A stretch of DNA of 64,000 nt from assembly GCA_010279815.1 (NCBI GenBank), contig QEOQ01000226.1:1343552-1407551 (forward strand). The letters run 5' to 3'. Both the position numbers and the translations under genes were made by a program. Every line of letters starts with the position of its first letter. The stretch's first letter is position 1. This document shows, piece by piece, positions 34,601 to 44,924 of the stretch. The stretch is from Brachionus plicatilis. Its lineage: Eukaryota > Rotifera > Eurotatoria > Ploima > Brachionidae. The notes below the pieces were generated by a model. It was given only the letters and a program-made list of their open reading frames with translations, did no database searches and was not told where the DNA came from.

Positions 34601-36308
34601 ATAAATTTTTTTTTTTAACTCAAGTAAAGTTTAGTAAAAATTAAGATAGGGAAGCACGGCTTTACAATTGCGAGTAACGAGGCGTTAACTTTCAACTTTA
34701 ATGTTATGTTTTATTTGCATGTTTATTATAATTTATTAGTTTCGAAAAAGTAAAAAATAACATGTAATTTATCAATTAATGTGTATACTCTATTGACGTT
34801 ATACGTCAAGAATTTTTTTAAACATAGTCCAGTATTGGATTTTTATTCGCGTACACATCTGCTTAACTACGCTCGTTCCTCGCAAATTAAAATTTTTATG
34901 ATCACAAAAAAAAATTCATTTTTATTTCTTCAGTAAATTAATTGACGTTTTGGTCACAAAATATGTGATCATTGATCACATATCACATTCTGGACATGAG
35001 ACCTATGATCACATTTTCTTGTGAACACTTGATCACAAAGTCGACCCGAATTTTGTAGATTATAAAAATTAATTAAAATTCTATCATTAAAATGAAAGTC
35101 TGATACCTTTCATTATGACCCTATGCTCCACAAGGAGTGTAAAGGAAAAAATTGAATGCTTTTTGAATGAAAAAATGCTTATAACTAGAAAATACTTAAA
35201 AATCTTTTGATAAAAAATATATTTTTTTGATCATTCCTTAGCTTTACCATTAAAGTCTATCCTTTGTCCAAAAATTAACCAAAAGAATTAAAAGAAAAAA
35301 ATAAATACATAAATACCATTCATCAGGGCTCCAAGTGTCTTTTGACCATTCAATCAGGTCTTTCGTTTTCTGATCATACAAGGCATATTGAGCGAATTTA
35401 CGGCTAATTACAATGTACGCGTATCCTTTCACTATTTTAAAGTTGTGTGGTGGATCACCTTTTTTTTCATTTGTTGGATGTAATTTATTATCTTTGGCAA
35501 CCCATTTTTTCATAATCCTAGCCAAACTAAACTTTTTGATAATCTCTATTTCATTCGAACCATTGTATACTCGTAGGATCTTCTTAATCTCTTTGTTGGT
35601 TCTCAGTGGAAATTCAGTGCTTGCTAAATTCATGAAATACTTCCAAGCTACATATTTTTTATTTATAAAATTTTGATGATTGTTTATCAATTTTTTTAAA
35701 TTAAACAAGTCATTTAGACAATTAAGATCTGCCTGAAGTCTGTCAAAGCTAGCGTAAAAAACATTCTCTAATCTTGAAGTAATGAATACATTGTCAAAAC
35801 AATCTGCTATTGATTTAATGGACTCCTTGAACACTGAGCTTGACTTGGAGTCTATGTGAATGCAATAAATATTTTGAGGATGATAAATCAATCTGAGAAG
35901 TCTTTCGAGCTGTTCTGTGTCTTTGTGAGCCACTATTGAGTAGGCAATTGGAAATGAGCTGTTTTCTTTCAGCTCAAAACGATCATATTGTCGAATTTTT
36001 CTGAAAAGTGAACAAAATTTTTGGTCAAATATAAAGTTGCGGTCATTCAGCAATTTAATGTTGCCATTAGAATCTCTCAATTTTTTTAAAAGCTCTTTTG
36101 ATTTTTGAATTTCATTTGGGTTCATTTCAAATATTGCATCACAATTAATGTCATACCCAGGCCGAGATACAGCACTAGTCAATACCGTGTACACTTGGTC
36201 ATAATTAATCGAATCATCATTTGATAATAGTTTAACAATTATCCATATTAAAAAAAAAATACCAAAAGTTTTTATTATTGTCTTTTTCTTAATAAATTTT
36301 AGAGACAT
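31672..36308 (-). CDS. Beta-1,6-N-acetylglucosaminyltransferase (Core-2/I-branching family), gene B
   Basis: A duplicate of gene A with the same three-exon plan: 36308-35317, 32100-32045, 31973-31672, each exon equal in length to its partner (992, 56, 302 bp), giving 449 residues. From about residue 17 the protein is almost identical to A (differences include SLARIMKK for SMARIMKK, DLIEW for DLVEW, LNNLN for LDNLN). The cytoplasmic N-terminus (MSLKFIKKKTIIKTFG against MSSIVVKKKVVAKTFV) and upstream DNA diverge abruptly. Catalytic-domain blocks are intact, so a Golgi GlcNAc-transferase role as for A is expected. Intron 1 is 3.2 kb because of a MULE fragment (32690-33390) and a TIR element (34251-35045). 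The pogo element lies 270 bp past the stop. Confidence 0.9.
32690..33390 (+). mobile_element. MULE fragment bounded by arrays of TGTCAAATTT
   Basis: Left array (32690-32830): repeated TGTCAAATTT units in plus orientation. Right array (33170-33390): the same word inverted (AAATTTGACA). Between them is a SWIM-finger coding fragment. This inverted-array layout indicates element ends. It lies in intron 1 of gene B. Confidence 0.65.
32858..33121 (+). pseudogene. MULE transposase C-terminal fragment with SWIM zinc finger
   Basis: About 87 codons, opening inside the left repeat array and ending at TAA 33119-33121. They contain WKLSTCTCPSWFKHYMCKH, the C-x-C-x(n)-C-x-H pattern of a SWIM finger, then IIGIAYRERLFDEIP and a basic tail (AGRSRKMAKALAK). 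SWIM fingers follow the catalytic core in many MULE transposases. The core itself is missing, so this is a remnant. Confidence 0.75.
34251..35045. mobile_element. 795-bp TIR element in intron 1 of gene B
   Basis: GTCGACTTTGTGATCAAGTG at the left is matched inverted at the right end. Similarity extends about 70 bp through ATAGGTCTCATGTCCAGAAT on both arms. The interior is rich in TGATCA and GATCACAAA words and has no ORF. Confidence 0.8.
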
Positions 36309-38210
36309 TCTAGGAAAATTATTGAGAAAACTTATTGCAAAATTTCACTTTGTCTATTTATTTATAATTTTTCCATTTAGCTTTTTTCTTACTCATTGTC
36401 GATTTAGGTTTTAATGTGATAAAATTTCTTTTTGAATTTTTTCTGAAAATATTTTAATTGATTTAAAATCAATTGTTATTTATTAATTTATATTTTATTA
36501 TGAATACCATAATTTTGATTTATTTCAAAAAGATAAAATTCTTAATACCGTTCTGTTTTGATTCTCGATCAATTCTTTTTTAAAAATTGTATTTTTTTTT
36601 TGGTAGAATCATGCATTTTTAATTTTTCGATGATATGCAATTTAAATTTTCCTAGGTTTTTTGCTTCGATAAATTCAAAATGAATTAGATGAAATCTATA
36701 AACAAAATAAAGTTTGAGTAAGAAAAATTTGAAAAATTTTGTTATTTTATACAATCTTTTTTTTTAATAATTTACAATCTAATTCAATCCAAAAATGCTT
36801 TTAATTTTATTGATCTTACCCTTCATTTTTTTGTTCTAAACATAATTTATTGTCAAATGATGTCCGCAAATACTAAAAAACTTTCAGAAAATATTGATGA
36901 TTATTACCTTCAAATCGGCAAACAAGTCAACACCGAACGAGGTAGAAAAAAATATATACAAAGATAAAGTCAACAAAAAAAACGCCACTCTATTTGTTAC
37001 CATATAGTGGCTTGATGTATACTTGATGATATTGATTATCTTGGATTAGAGGATAAAATATTTGTAAAAAAAGAGAGACTCATAAATGGGAAGAAAGATT
37101 AGATTTATTATTTTTTCTCTTTTTTTGATCAATGTAGGATTGATTAAAATAAAATAAAAAAATAGATATATGTTTTTTTTCCTATTTTTACATATGTTTA
37201 TTTAGCTTTAAAAAAAATTTCATGATCGCACAATAGTCTTTTTAGTGGATTAAATGGGTCGTATTAAATTGGACCATTGTAACTGAAAGAAAAAAAGAGG
37301 GAAAGATAATTTTTTATTGCTCCTTCAAATTAAAAATAAATAAATAAATAAAATAAGCTAAAATGAAACATAAAAGAAAATAAAAAAATTAAAAAAAATT
37401 GGTTACCTCAAAATTTTTTCAGTATTTAAACATGTGATATGATATTAAATTTTCAATGAATATTAAATTTTATCATATCATTAAAAAAAATTAAAAAAAA
37501 GTTAAATATGATAAAATAAAAATAGAAAGAAAGAAAAATGATAATATGATGAGGTTAAACAATTCATATCTCAATAACGCAAAGTGTTATACGAGTGGCA
37601 ATATAGTTGGTGAGGAGTATGCTGTAAAATTTTTATGCCAGGAAGACAGAATTGCAATGAATAATTTTACAGCGTCTGGTCTGATCTTCAAATTAAAGAA
37701 AAAAGAAGAAAACTAAAAGAGAGCACTTTGGCACGCTCGAAAGTAATTTCATGTTGCTCCGCGTAAAATTTTACCAAGTGTCGCTAATGAGGTGAAATCT
37801 GTGGAAATATGTATCTTGAACTTATACCATCTTATGATGCGGATCGTCAAGGAGTTAAAATATTCAAAATATTGTTATATTCAAAATACAATTACCGACG
37901 ACACCTAAAACAATCAAACAGATAGAAATACCAGATTTTTTTGACCAAAAAATTAGAAGATGACAGTGGTGAGGCTTAAAATTTTTTTTATATGATTAAG
38001 GTGTTGGAGATAATGACATATTTTTTGTTTTTTGTAAAGATAATAAAAATATTTTGAATTGTTAGAGAACAATATTATTTAGTATCGCACCTACCCTATT
38101 TGAACAAGTTTACACAATCCCCACTTTTATAAATGACTTCTAACTTCGAGATTGCTTTTCAACTTAATTATTATAAATCTTATTTTCAAATTCTATCAAA
38201 TTTTAAAGGT
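36309..38210. other. Upstream flank of gene B, mostly A/T-rich
   Basis: Two short plus-strand frames with better composition occur: 36860-36967 (MSANTKKLSENIDDYYLQIG) and 37549-37716 (contains CYTSGNIVGEEYAVKFLCQE). Neither has a recognised domain nor convincing splice partners; both may be relics of one decayed gene. The promoter of gene B should lie near 36310-36500, but no motif can be named. Confidence 0.3.
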
Positions 38211-38213
38211 GAT

Positions 38214-38310
38214 AGTAGTAGTAGTAGTAGTATAAATGCTGTGGGAGACTTGAGTCTCCAAGTAGTGGCGTACGTAGACGCCCCACTATAACAGCCAATT
38301 GCCAATTTTT
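38214..38310 (-). mobile_element. LINE 3' tail with hairpins and (TAC)n, minus orientation
   Basis: On the minus strand, GGAGACTCAAGTCTCC forms a perfect small hairpin close to about six TAC units (plus TAG at 38216-38231). The same architecture as 19796-19943 and 20047-20160. Almost everything upstream is truncated. Confidence 0.6.
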
Positions 38311-38589
38311 TAAATAAGCTATTTTTAGAAAGCTTATTTTTACATATTTTTAAATTACTTATTTTTTTTATATTATAAATAAATTTTGTTTTTTTAAATT
38401 TTTTTTTTGTTTTTTACATGTATTCTAATATCCTATTTTTAGAAACAAAAAAATTTTAATCTTAGCGGGAACAACAGTTTTGTAAAAAAAAAAAAAAAAA
38501 AAATTTAGTGGTTTTGACAATATGTGACAATAGTGTGTGTAAAGTGATTTTGGTGGATGTTGTTGTTGGTGATATTTGAATACGTCTAA

Positions 38590-38740
38590 CTGGCCAGAGG
38601 GCATACGTCTAAAAAGCCTTTATAAACCATCTATTAAAGAAGAATTAAATGATAATTAATTTCTGATAAAATTTCTGAAGGAGCTTTAGCTCGGTACAGA
38701 AAACAAATAAATAAATAAATAATAATAATTAAATGACAAA
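38590..38740 (+). mobile_element. LINE 3' tail with GAGCTTTAGCTC hairpin and (AAAT)n
   Basis: GGAGCTTTAGCTCGGTACAG is followed by AAACAAATAAATAAATAAAT. The same sequence ends the minus-strand LINE fragment at 41390-42706. A weaker copy lies at 21816-21862 (GAGATTTAACTCGGCACAG). Confidence 0.65.
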
Positions 38741-39490
38741 GTTATCGACAATTATTATTAGTATGTAAAAATCGCCATTAATGATAAGGCTAGTGAACAA
38801 GTTAACACTCGGCATTATAAAATTAATACTAAAATTCTCAATGAAGATGATAATTTCTTGCTTTGACTTTCAATTTGAAAATTTCTTAATCCAACAGTTT
38901 ATTTGTAGATAATTAAGCAAAATTTTGTGATATTATAATCTTGTATGAACATTGGCTTTATGTGTTTTTATAGGAATGAGATACCGAAATTTTAATAATA
39001 AAATTTTTTGCAAAAACAAATAATATAAGTTTGTATTTTTGAATCTTTTTATTAAATTAGAAATGTTTTTAATAGGAGATAAATAGATTCCAAGTGATGC
39101 GTATTTCGATTTCTTCTTCAGGCGCGATACGCAACCGGACTAAAGTCTTTTTCTAAATTAAACAAAATATAAATGAAAAAATTTTTTTTGAAGAAAATTG
39201 GAATACAACGAACAAAAAAATAAATTTTTTTTAGTATTAAATTTTTCTAATTTTAACAAATAAAATTTGCCACGATATATTACGAGTAAATGCAAAAAAT
39301 AAAAAAAAAAAAGTAAAAAATATAAAAACAAAAAAGAGGGGGTAGTTTCTTTTTTCCAAAAGAATAGAAATAATAAATTTTCCAAATAAAGTGTATATTG
39401 AAATTTTTTTGTCCTCAGACTTCTCATATTATGGGGAAAACATATTGAAGGAATTCAATGAAAAATAGGAAAATTTTTTGGGTTTAATTT
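38741..39490. other. A/T-rich interval
   Basis: No gene seen. The minus frame at 39158-39427 is Phe/Lys/Leu-rich low complexity. A short mixed block at 39090-39150 is unexplained. Confidence 0.4.
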
Positions 39491-39491
39491 T

Positions 39492-39786
39492 TCTTTTGAT
39501 TGGTTAAAAGAAAAGACGTTTTTTTGTGAAACTTTTATTTTTATTGGTTAAACAAAATTACAATATTTTACAAAAAAAAAAATGAAAAAAAATTAACATA
39601 ATACAATTTTATTTTTTTTGCTTTTTTTAACATAAAAACGGAAAATAGCTAAATCTTTCTCAAATAAATCATAAATTTTTATGTTAATTTTATTTCGTTT
39701 TTTTTTGTAAAATATTGCAATTTTGTTTAACCAATAAAAATTAAAGTTTCACAAAAAAACGTCTTTTCTTTTAACCAATCAAAAAG
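39492..39786. repeat. Foldback repeat at the 3' end of the Penelope-like element
   Basis: TTCTTTTGATTGGTTAAAAG with GTTTTTTTGTGAAACTTT at 39492-39540 recurs inverted at 39730-39786. Arms of about 85 bp surround an A/T-rich loop. The end of the element ORF reads into the right arm. Confidence 0.7.
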
Positions 39787-41340
39787 ATATTTCAAACAAG
39801 AAAAATTTCCTTTTTTCTTCATTATGAGCTTTGCTTTATTTTTAAAAAGATATGGTATGTGAATGTTAATAATTTTATTGTTCAAATTCTTTATAAGATG
39901 AATTAATTGTAATTCTATGTCAAGTCTAGTCTCATTAGATTCTAAGTCTTTTTTGAATATAAGGCAACTAAAATCATTTTTATAATCATGGCCCTTCAAA
40001 TTGAAGTGTATTGCTACTGCTGAATTTAAATTTCCAGAATATGGAATGAAATTTTTAATATTACTTAAGTGTTCTTTAATTCTTATATTAAAACTCCTTT
40101 TAGTTTGTCCAATGTAAAATAAATTACATCGTTTGCAAATAATAAAATAGACTACATTTTTTGAATTACAGCTAGAAAATGACTGAATAGGAAAAACAAA
40201 ATTATTTATTTTAAGAAAACTAGAGTGATCAATATATTTACAAACCAAACAATTTTTACAACTTTTTGTTTTATAGTAAATATTTTTATTTAGCTTAAAA
40301 TCATGAACAATTAAAGAAGCAATATTAAATTGTAAACATTTGATCACATTCATTTTAAAATTATTTAGGTAAGGATAAAGTAGTTTCAGTTTTAGGAAAG
40401 AAGTATGGAAAATTAAGTCTAAATTGAGAAAGTTAAAATCATAAAAGGATTTAAAAAATAAATTACTTAAGTAATTTTCTGTATTCTTAACTTTATAATC
40501 AATAAGAGCCTCTCTTTTAGTATTCCCAATAGTCTTACATATCTTTTTTAAAAAAGTAAAGTTATAACCTCTTGATATTAAATTATCAATTAATTCTCTA
40601 GAATGAAAAAAATAATCAATAGTAAGAGAGCAAATTCTTCTTAGTCTAATGAAAAGTGATTTGGGAATATTTTTAAAAATAAACTTTGGGTGGTTTGATA
40701 AATGGAGAAGGTAGCAGAAAGTATTAGTTGGTTTAACAAACAAGGAAAAAAATAGTAGTTGTCTTGTTTTATCAATACTTATTAGCAGATCATCAAAATG
40801 ATTCTTTAAACAATCTATAATAATATCATCTATATATCTATAATAAATTAGAGGTTTTTTAACATCGAGCTTACTTTTTTCTAAGATATATACGTATAGA
40901 TTAGTCCCATAGCAATACCTAGGATTTGTTTTAGGAAATTATTTTTATATTTAAAAAAATTATTAAATAAGACTGTCTGCAAAATTTTGTAAAAACCAAA
41001 AATAGTTAGATGCTTTGAATGAAATCTACTACTAAGAAAATCTGTAATTAAATTAAGAGCATTATCAGGATTTTATTTAGATATAAAGATTCAAAATCAC
41101 AACTAAAGATTTTAGCATTTGTTGGTATTATTTTGGTATGAGATTTCTGTATTAAATTTTGAGAGTCTTGAATATATGATTCACATTCTTTTACAAAAGG
41201 TTGAAAAATAAGGCTTATAATAAGACTTAGTCTACCAGTTGGATGATTTTTACAGTTTATTATAGGCCTTAAAATTTTTTCTTATGTAACTTAGGTAAAA
41301 TTCGAAAGAGACCAAGTTTAACTTTAGAAGATTTTAGGTT
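39727..41340 (-). pseudogene. Penelope-like element: reverse transcriptase and GIY-YIG endonuclease, frameshifted
   Basis: Minus strand. The proximal part (41340-40920) encodes RT blocks in broken frames, including a GRLSLIISLIFQPF-like segment, KQILGIAMG and, after a frameshift near 40915, LIYYRYIDDIIID, where YIDD is the catalytic box. From 40900 to 39727 one frame continues through a Cys-rich linker (CKNCLVCKY) to a GIY-YIG endonuclease: VVYFIICKRCNLFYIGQTKR, then IRIKEHLSNIKN. RT followed by GIY-YIG is diagnostic of Penelope-like retroelements, which use the nuclease to open target DNA. The N-terminal part lies separately at 43772-44104. The copy is dead. Confidence 0.85.
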
Positions 41341-41389
41341 ATTATAAAGTTTTTTAGAGATATTTTTAGAAATTAATTATTTATTTATT

Positions 41390-42706
41390 TATTTATTATT
41401 TATTTGTTTTCTGTACCGAGCTAAAGCTCCTTCAGAATAAGTTAAAAAGTAAAATAAAAAAAAAATAAAATAAAAATGAAATAAAATAAAAATAAAATTA
41501 AAGTTAATAAAATGAGATAAAAAAAAAGAATCAAAATAAAGTAAATAAACTAAAAAAATGAAAATTTAAAAGACTTAAATTGGAAAAGATTGTAACATGT
41601 GGCACATGTTTGCATAGTTCAAGTTTCAGGAAAATAAGAAGAAATGGTAAGGTAGCAATTACACAATGGAGTTGGATATTCAATATGTCTTGATTCGAAA
41701 CCTTCTTTGTATTCCTTCACCAGTCTTTCAACTAATGGGATAGAATGACTCAGTCCTGTCCCAACATATCTCTCACTCAATTCAAAAAGCCGATTCGAGA
41801 CTGTTAGTAATTTTAGTTTATTAAAAGCCTCATGATGCACGATGTTGGAGGGAGTATCATATTTTAACTTAAGAATAGACCTGACTGCTGTATTCTGAAT
41901 TGCTTGCAGTTTTTTGATATTATTTTCTGAAAATGAATTTAGGCAAGGAAAAGAATAGTCTAAGATTGATCCGACTAAAGATTTATATAAATTTCCTAGT
42001 GTGTTTTGATTGAGACCCCATTTTTTGTTTGACAATATCTTAATAATGTTTAGTCTTTTATTGCAGCGTTCTTTAATTTCGTCTACCAGTATATTAAAGT
42101 TTAACTTAGAATCAAATTTAATACCAAGAAACTTGATTTCTTTTTGGCTCACTATTCTGTTTCCATAAATTTTTAAGTTTAGATTATCACTCTCTTTTTT
42201 GTACCTAGAAAAGACTACTGAACACGACTTTTCAACTGATATCTTCATTTTCCATTTAATAAGCCATAATTCTAGTTCGTTGGTGTATTTATTAATCTTA
42301 TTTTCTAGGTTCCCCTTTTTGTTATAAATGAAGAATGTAACTAGATCATCTGCGAAAAGCAGAGAGTATTCATTATTTGTTTTGTTTCTTTTGGGGATGT
42401 CATTAATATATATACTAAATAAGAGAGGACTAATTACCGAGCCTTGAGGAACACCTGCAGTTATTTGATATTCTTCGCTCAGATGGTCATTCACATTTAC
42501 CTTAAATGTCCTAGAGTCTAAAAAGGATCTAATCCAGTTAGTCAAGTAATGAGGTGGATTTATTTTAATCAATTTAAAAAGTAAACCTTCATGCCAAACC
42601 CTATCAAAGGCTTTAGAAATATCAAAAAAAAGGCTGCAAACTCTTTTTTTTCTGTTAAATGATTCAACAATTTTTTGAATTAAAAAGACGTCCTAACCCC
42701 TAATAA
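41390..42706 (-). mobile_element. 5'-truncated LINE fragment with (AAAT)n tail
   Basis: Contains RT coding (41619 to about 42706), a 3' UTR, the GAGCTTTAGCTC hairpin near 41425, and a TTTATTTATTTATT tract (plus strand) at 41383-41410. Insertion lies between the two halves of the Penelope-like element, so it is probably younger. Confidence 0.75.
41619..42706 (-). pseudogene. LINE reverse transcriptase, C-terminal half
   Basis: An open frame continues upstream of the first Met to about 42706. RT motifs: FFDISKAFDRVWHEG, ITAGVPQGSVISPLLF, YSLLFADDLVTFF and KEIKFLGIKFDSKLNF, followed by the typical C-terminal helices (LYKSLVGSILDYSF, KKLQAIQNTAVRSIL). The endonuclease domain is missing through 5' truncation. 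Its FADDLV box and tail differ from the LINE at 16200 (FADDTKL, ATT tail), so it is a second family. The frame itself is intact to TAA 41619. Confidence 0.85.
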
Positions 42707-43156
42707 GTCATCTAAAGTTTTTTAAGCAATTTCAATACACTCATTAAGAGGGTCATAATTTAAAAATATATAATTTCTATCACGATCATCTTTAGATATC
42801 CACAAAAAAAACTCTCACAGGAGATAATTAAATTAATTCAAGAGATAATTTCAACTGTTCATTAATTAAGTTAAGAGCTATATTCATCATAATCATACTC
42901 ATCTTCAGTAAATTTAGTGACAAAAAAACTCAGGATACATAAATATTTATTATTAGAGACAGTTAATTAATCAAATTAATCGAATAAATATTTTTATAGA
43001 TAGAAAAAATAAAATAATATATTTTATTAAGTGATCGTTTAAGTAATGTAAGAGATCGATTAATAATACCCCTTATTTATTTATTTCGTTTTTGCATAAT
43101 TGAAAATTATAAATAAAAAACTTATTGAATAAAAATAAATAAAGAATAAAAAATAA
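42707..43156. other. A/T-rich interval between transposon fragments
   Basis: No ORF or repeat with a clear partner; GAGATAATTAAATTAATTC-like words occur twice near 42830. Confidence 0.35.
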
Positions 43157-43440
43157 TTATTGACTATATTTTTTAATTGTCTCATTTATAATCAATCTCA
43201 TTCTTTTCTCTCCTTCTAATCTTGGAGGTAAAGATTTTGATTTAGATATTTTTTGTAATCGTTCATGTGTGAAAGGCATTATTAAAAAATCGGTAAATTT
43301 TTTCAAACGTGAAAGAGCAACAAACGTGAGACCTAAACTTTGTTCTTTTTTGCCTAGATCAATCACAGCCTTTTCGATGGTTTGTCCTTGAGACTTATGA
43401 ATTGTTAAGGCATAAGACAATCGGATAGGATAGATAAAAA
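43157..43440 (-). pseudogene. PIF1/Helitron-type helicase C-terminal fragment
   Basis: About 90 codons reading PIRLSYALTIHKSQGQTIEK, then AVIDLG and GLTFVALSRLKKFTDFLI. These are the last helicase motifs (HKSQG and VALSR) of superfamily 1 PIF1-like enzymes, widespread in Helitron transposons. No N-terminal helicase or Rep domain is nearby, so it is an isolated fragment. A cellular PIF1 fragment is a less likely alternative. Confidence 0.7.
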
Positions 43441-43771
43441 TGAGTTTGAATGAAAAAGCAAATACACCCGAGAATTAAATATTTTCAGGTATAAATGTTA
43501 ATTTAATTATGTGTATTTTCGTTTGCTTTTTATTCGATTTTTTTTCAAAATAACATGTAACAAAAAAAATTACATATGTATACTAATATCAATTTTCGAC
43601 AAAAATGATTTTTCGAATTCTCCCCCTTTCGATTTTCAATACGCACACTCACATTGCTTAGAAAGCTCGTCACGACCACTCGTTCCTCGCAATAAGGATT
43701 CGATTTGGGATTCAGTTAGATTAACTTTATGTGATATTTTAATATCTTTTAAATAAGAAAAAAGTTGAAAA

Positions 43772-44104
43772 TTAAAAATCTAAAGTTTCTTTTAAGAAGG
43801 GTAGATTCTCAAAATCCTTTTTTAATTTTAAATGTTTGAAAATGCAATCTAGATTATCACAGTTCTGAGATTCTATGTCAAAGGTTATATGAGAATTAAG
43901 AGAATCATTATTTAGGAGTCGATTTTTTAGGAAAAATAGTTTACTATTAAAGTTGACCAACTCGTTTTCTATTTTAGATAAAAGAATTGAAAATAGTTGG
44001 AAGTTATTATTATGTAAACATGGTATAAATTTAAAACCAAAATCTAGTATTGTAATTAAATCTTTAATTAGAATGTCATTAGAAAATTTCAAATTATCAA
44101 TCAA
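43772..44104 (-). pseudogene. N-terminal part of Penelope-like reverse transcriptase
   Basis: About 110 codons (LKFSNDILIKDLITILDFGF, then KFIPCLHNNN) match the region before the RT core of Penelope-like proteins, where an 'L..LL..G.KFIP' block is typical. Same strand as 39727-41340, from which it is separated by the LINE and helicase fragments. Its 5' side is cut by the MITE starting at 44111. Confidence 0.6.
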
Positions 44105-44110
44105 AAAAAC

Positions 44111-44466
44111 GGGGTTGTGAAGTTGGTTTCAATTCGATCATTTCAATTCAGAAAAACTTGAATAATTTTTTTACTAAAAGAGATAATTTAGTTCTATAAA
44201 ATGCTCAATTATAAGCAAATTTGCTTGATTCAGTAAAATAAATCTGCAAAATACTCTGCAATTTTATGCATTTTGCACGCCATTAAAAAGTGTTCAAATC
44301 TATATTGCACTTACTTTGCAGAGTTTTTGCAGACATATATTTTCAGATTAAGCAAAGTTGCTTAAACATTAAGCATTTTACAGAACTAAATTATTCCTTA
44401 TAGTAAAAAAACTATTCAAATTTTTCTGAATTGAAACGATCGAATTGAAATGAACTTCACAGCCCC
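44111..44466. mobile_element. 356-bp palindromic MITE
   Basis: The ends GGGGTTGTGAAGTT and the inverse of GGGGCTGTGAAGTT enclose arms of about 120 bp (sharing CAATTCGATC and AGAACTAAATTAT) and a loop with CTCTGCAA/TTGCAGAG words. No target duplication could be fixed. Confidence 0.8.
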
Positions 44467-44735
44467 TAAAAGGATCTTCTGTTATCCTTTAATCTATTTT
44501 TTTAATTTGGATATGGAAGTTGTGCCTAATACGCGGAAAGCAGAAATTTTTTGGCGGAATTCCGCTACTTTTTTTTCATAGGAAAAAAATTTCCGCAAAA
44601 TCAGATACCTAAAAATACTTTTTAGTCTTTTTTAGTTTTTTTGCGGAAAATTATTGCGGAAATTTTAAAAATTATGGAAAAAATTTATTAAAAAAAAAAC
44701 ACAAGTTTAAAAACATGTTCAAATTTACTGATTGA

Positions 44736-44920
44736 TCAAACAAAAACGCCAAGCTTTTTGCAAGACCAATTTTTACTTCTACCACTTTGATGATATCTAC
44801 TCATCTTGGCACATTTAAAATGGTACCAATACTGACATGAGTCACATTCAATGCGCTTTTCTAAAAAAAGGTTTTTGCAAATTGGACAAGTAGGCTTTTT
44901 TAGCTTTCGTGCATTTAACT
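44736..44920 (-). pseudogene. PHD-finger-like fragment
   Basis: Minus-strand frame of about 58 codons: CPICKNLFLEKRIECDSCQY, then WYHFKCAKM, and NWSC near the end, closing at TGA 44736-44738. Spacing C-x2-C ... C-x2-C-x4-H-x2-C ... W-x-C fits a PHD zinc finger. PHD fingers occur both in chromatin proteins and in retroelement ORFs; with no flanking exons and transposons all around, the second is more likely. A possible AG acceptor precedes it near 44918. Confidence 0.55.
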
Positions 44921-44924
44921 GATA

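Noticed and set aside
39158..39427. 89-codon minus-strand frame
   Set aside because: Phe/Leu/Lys low complexity; no similarity to any family; A/T-rich flank.
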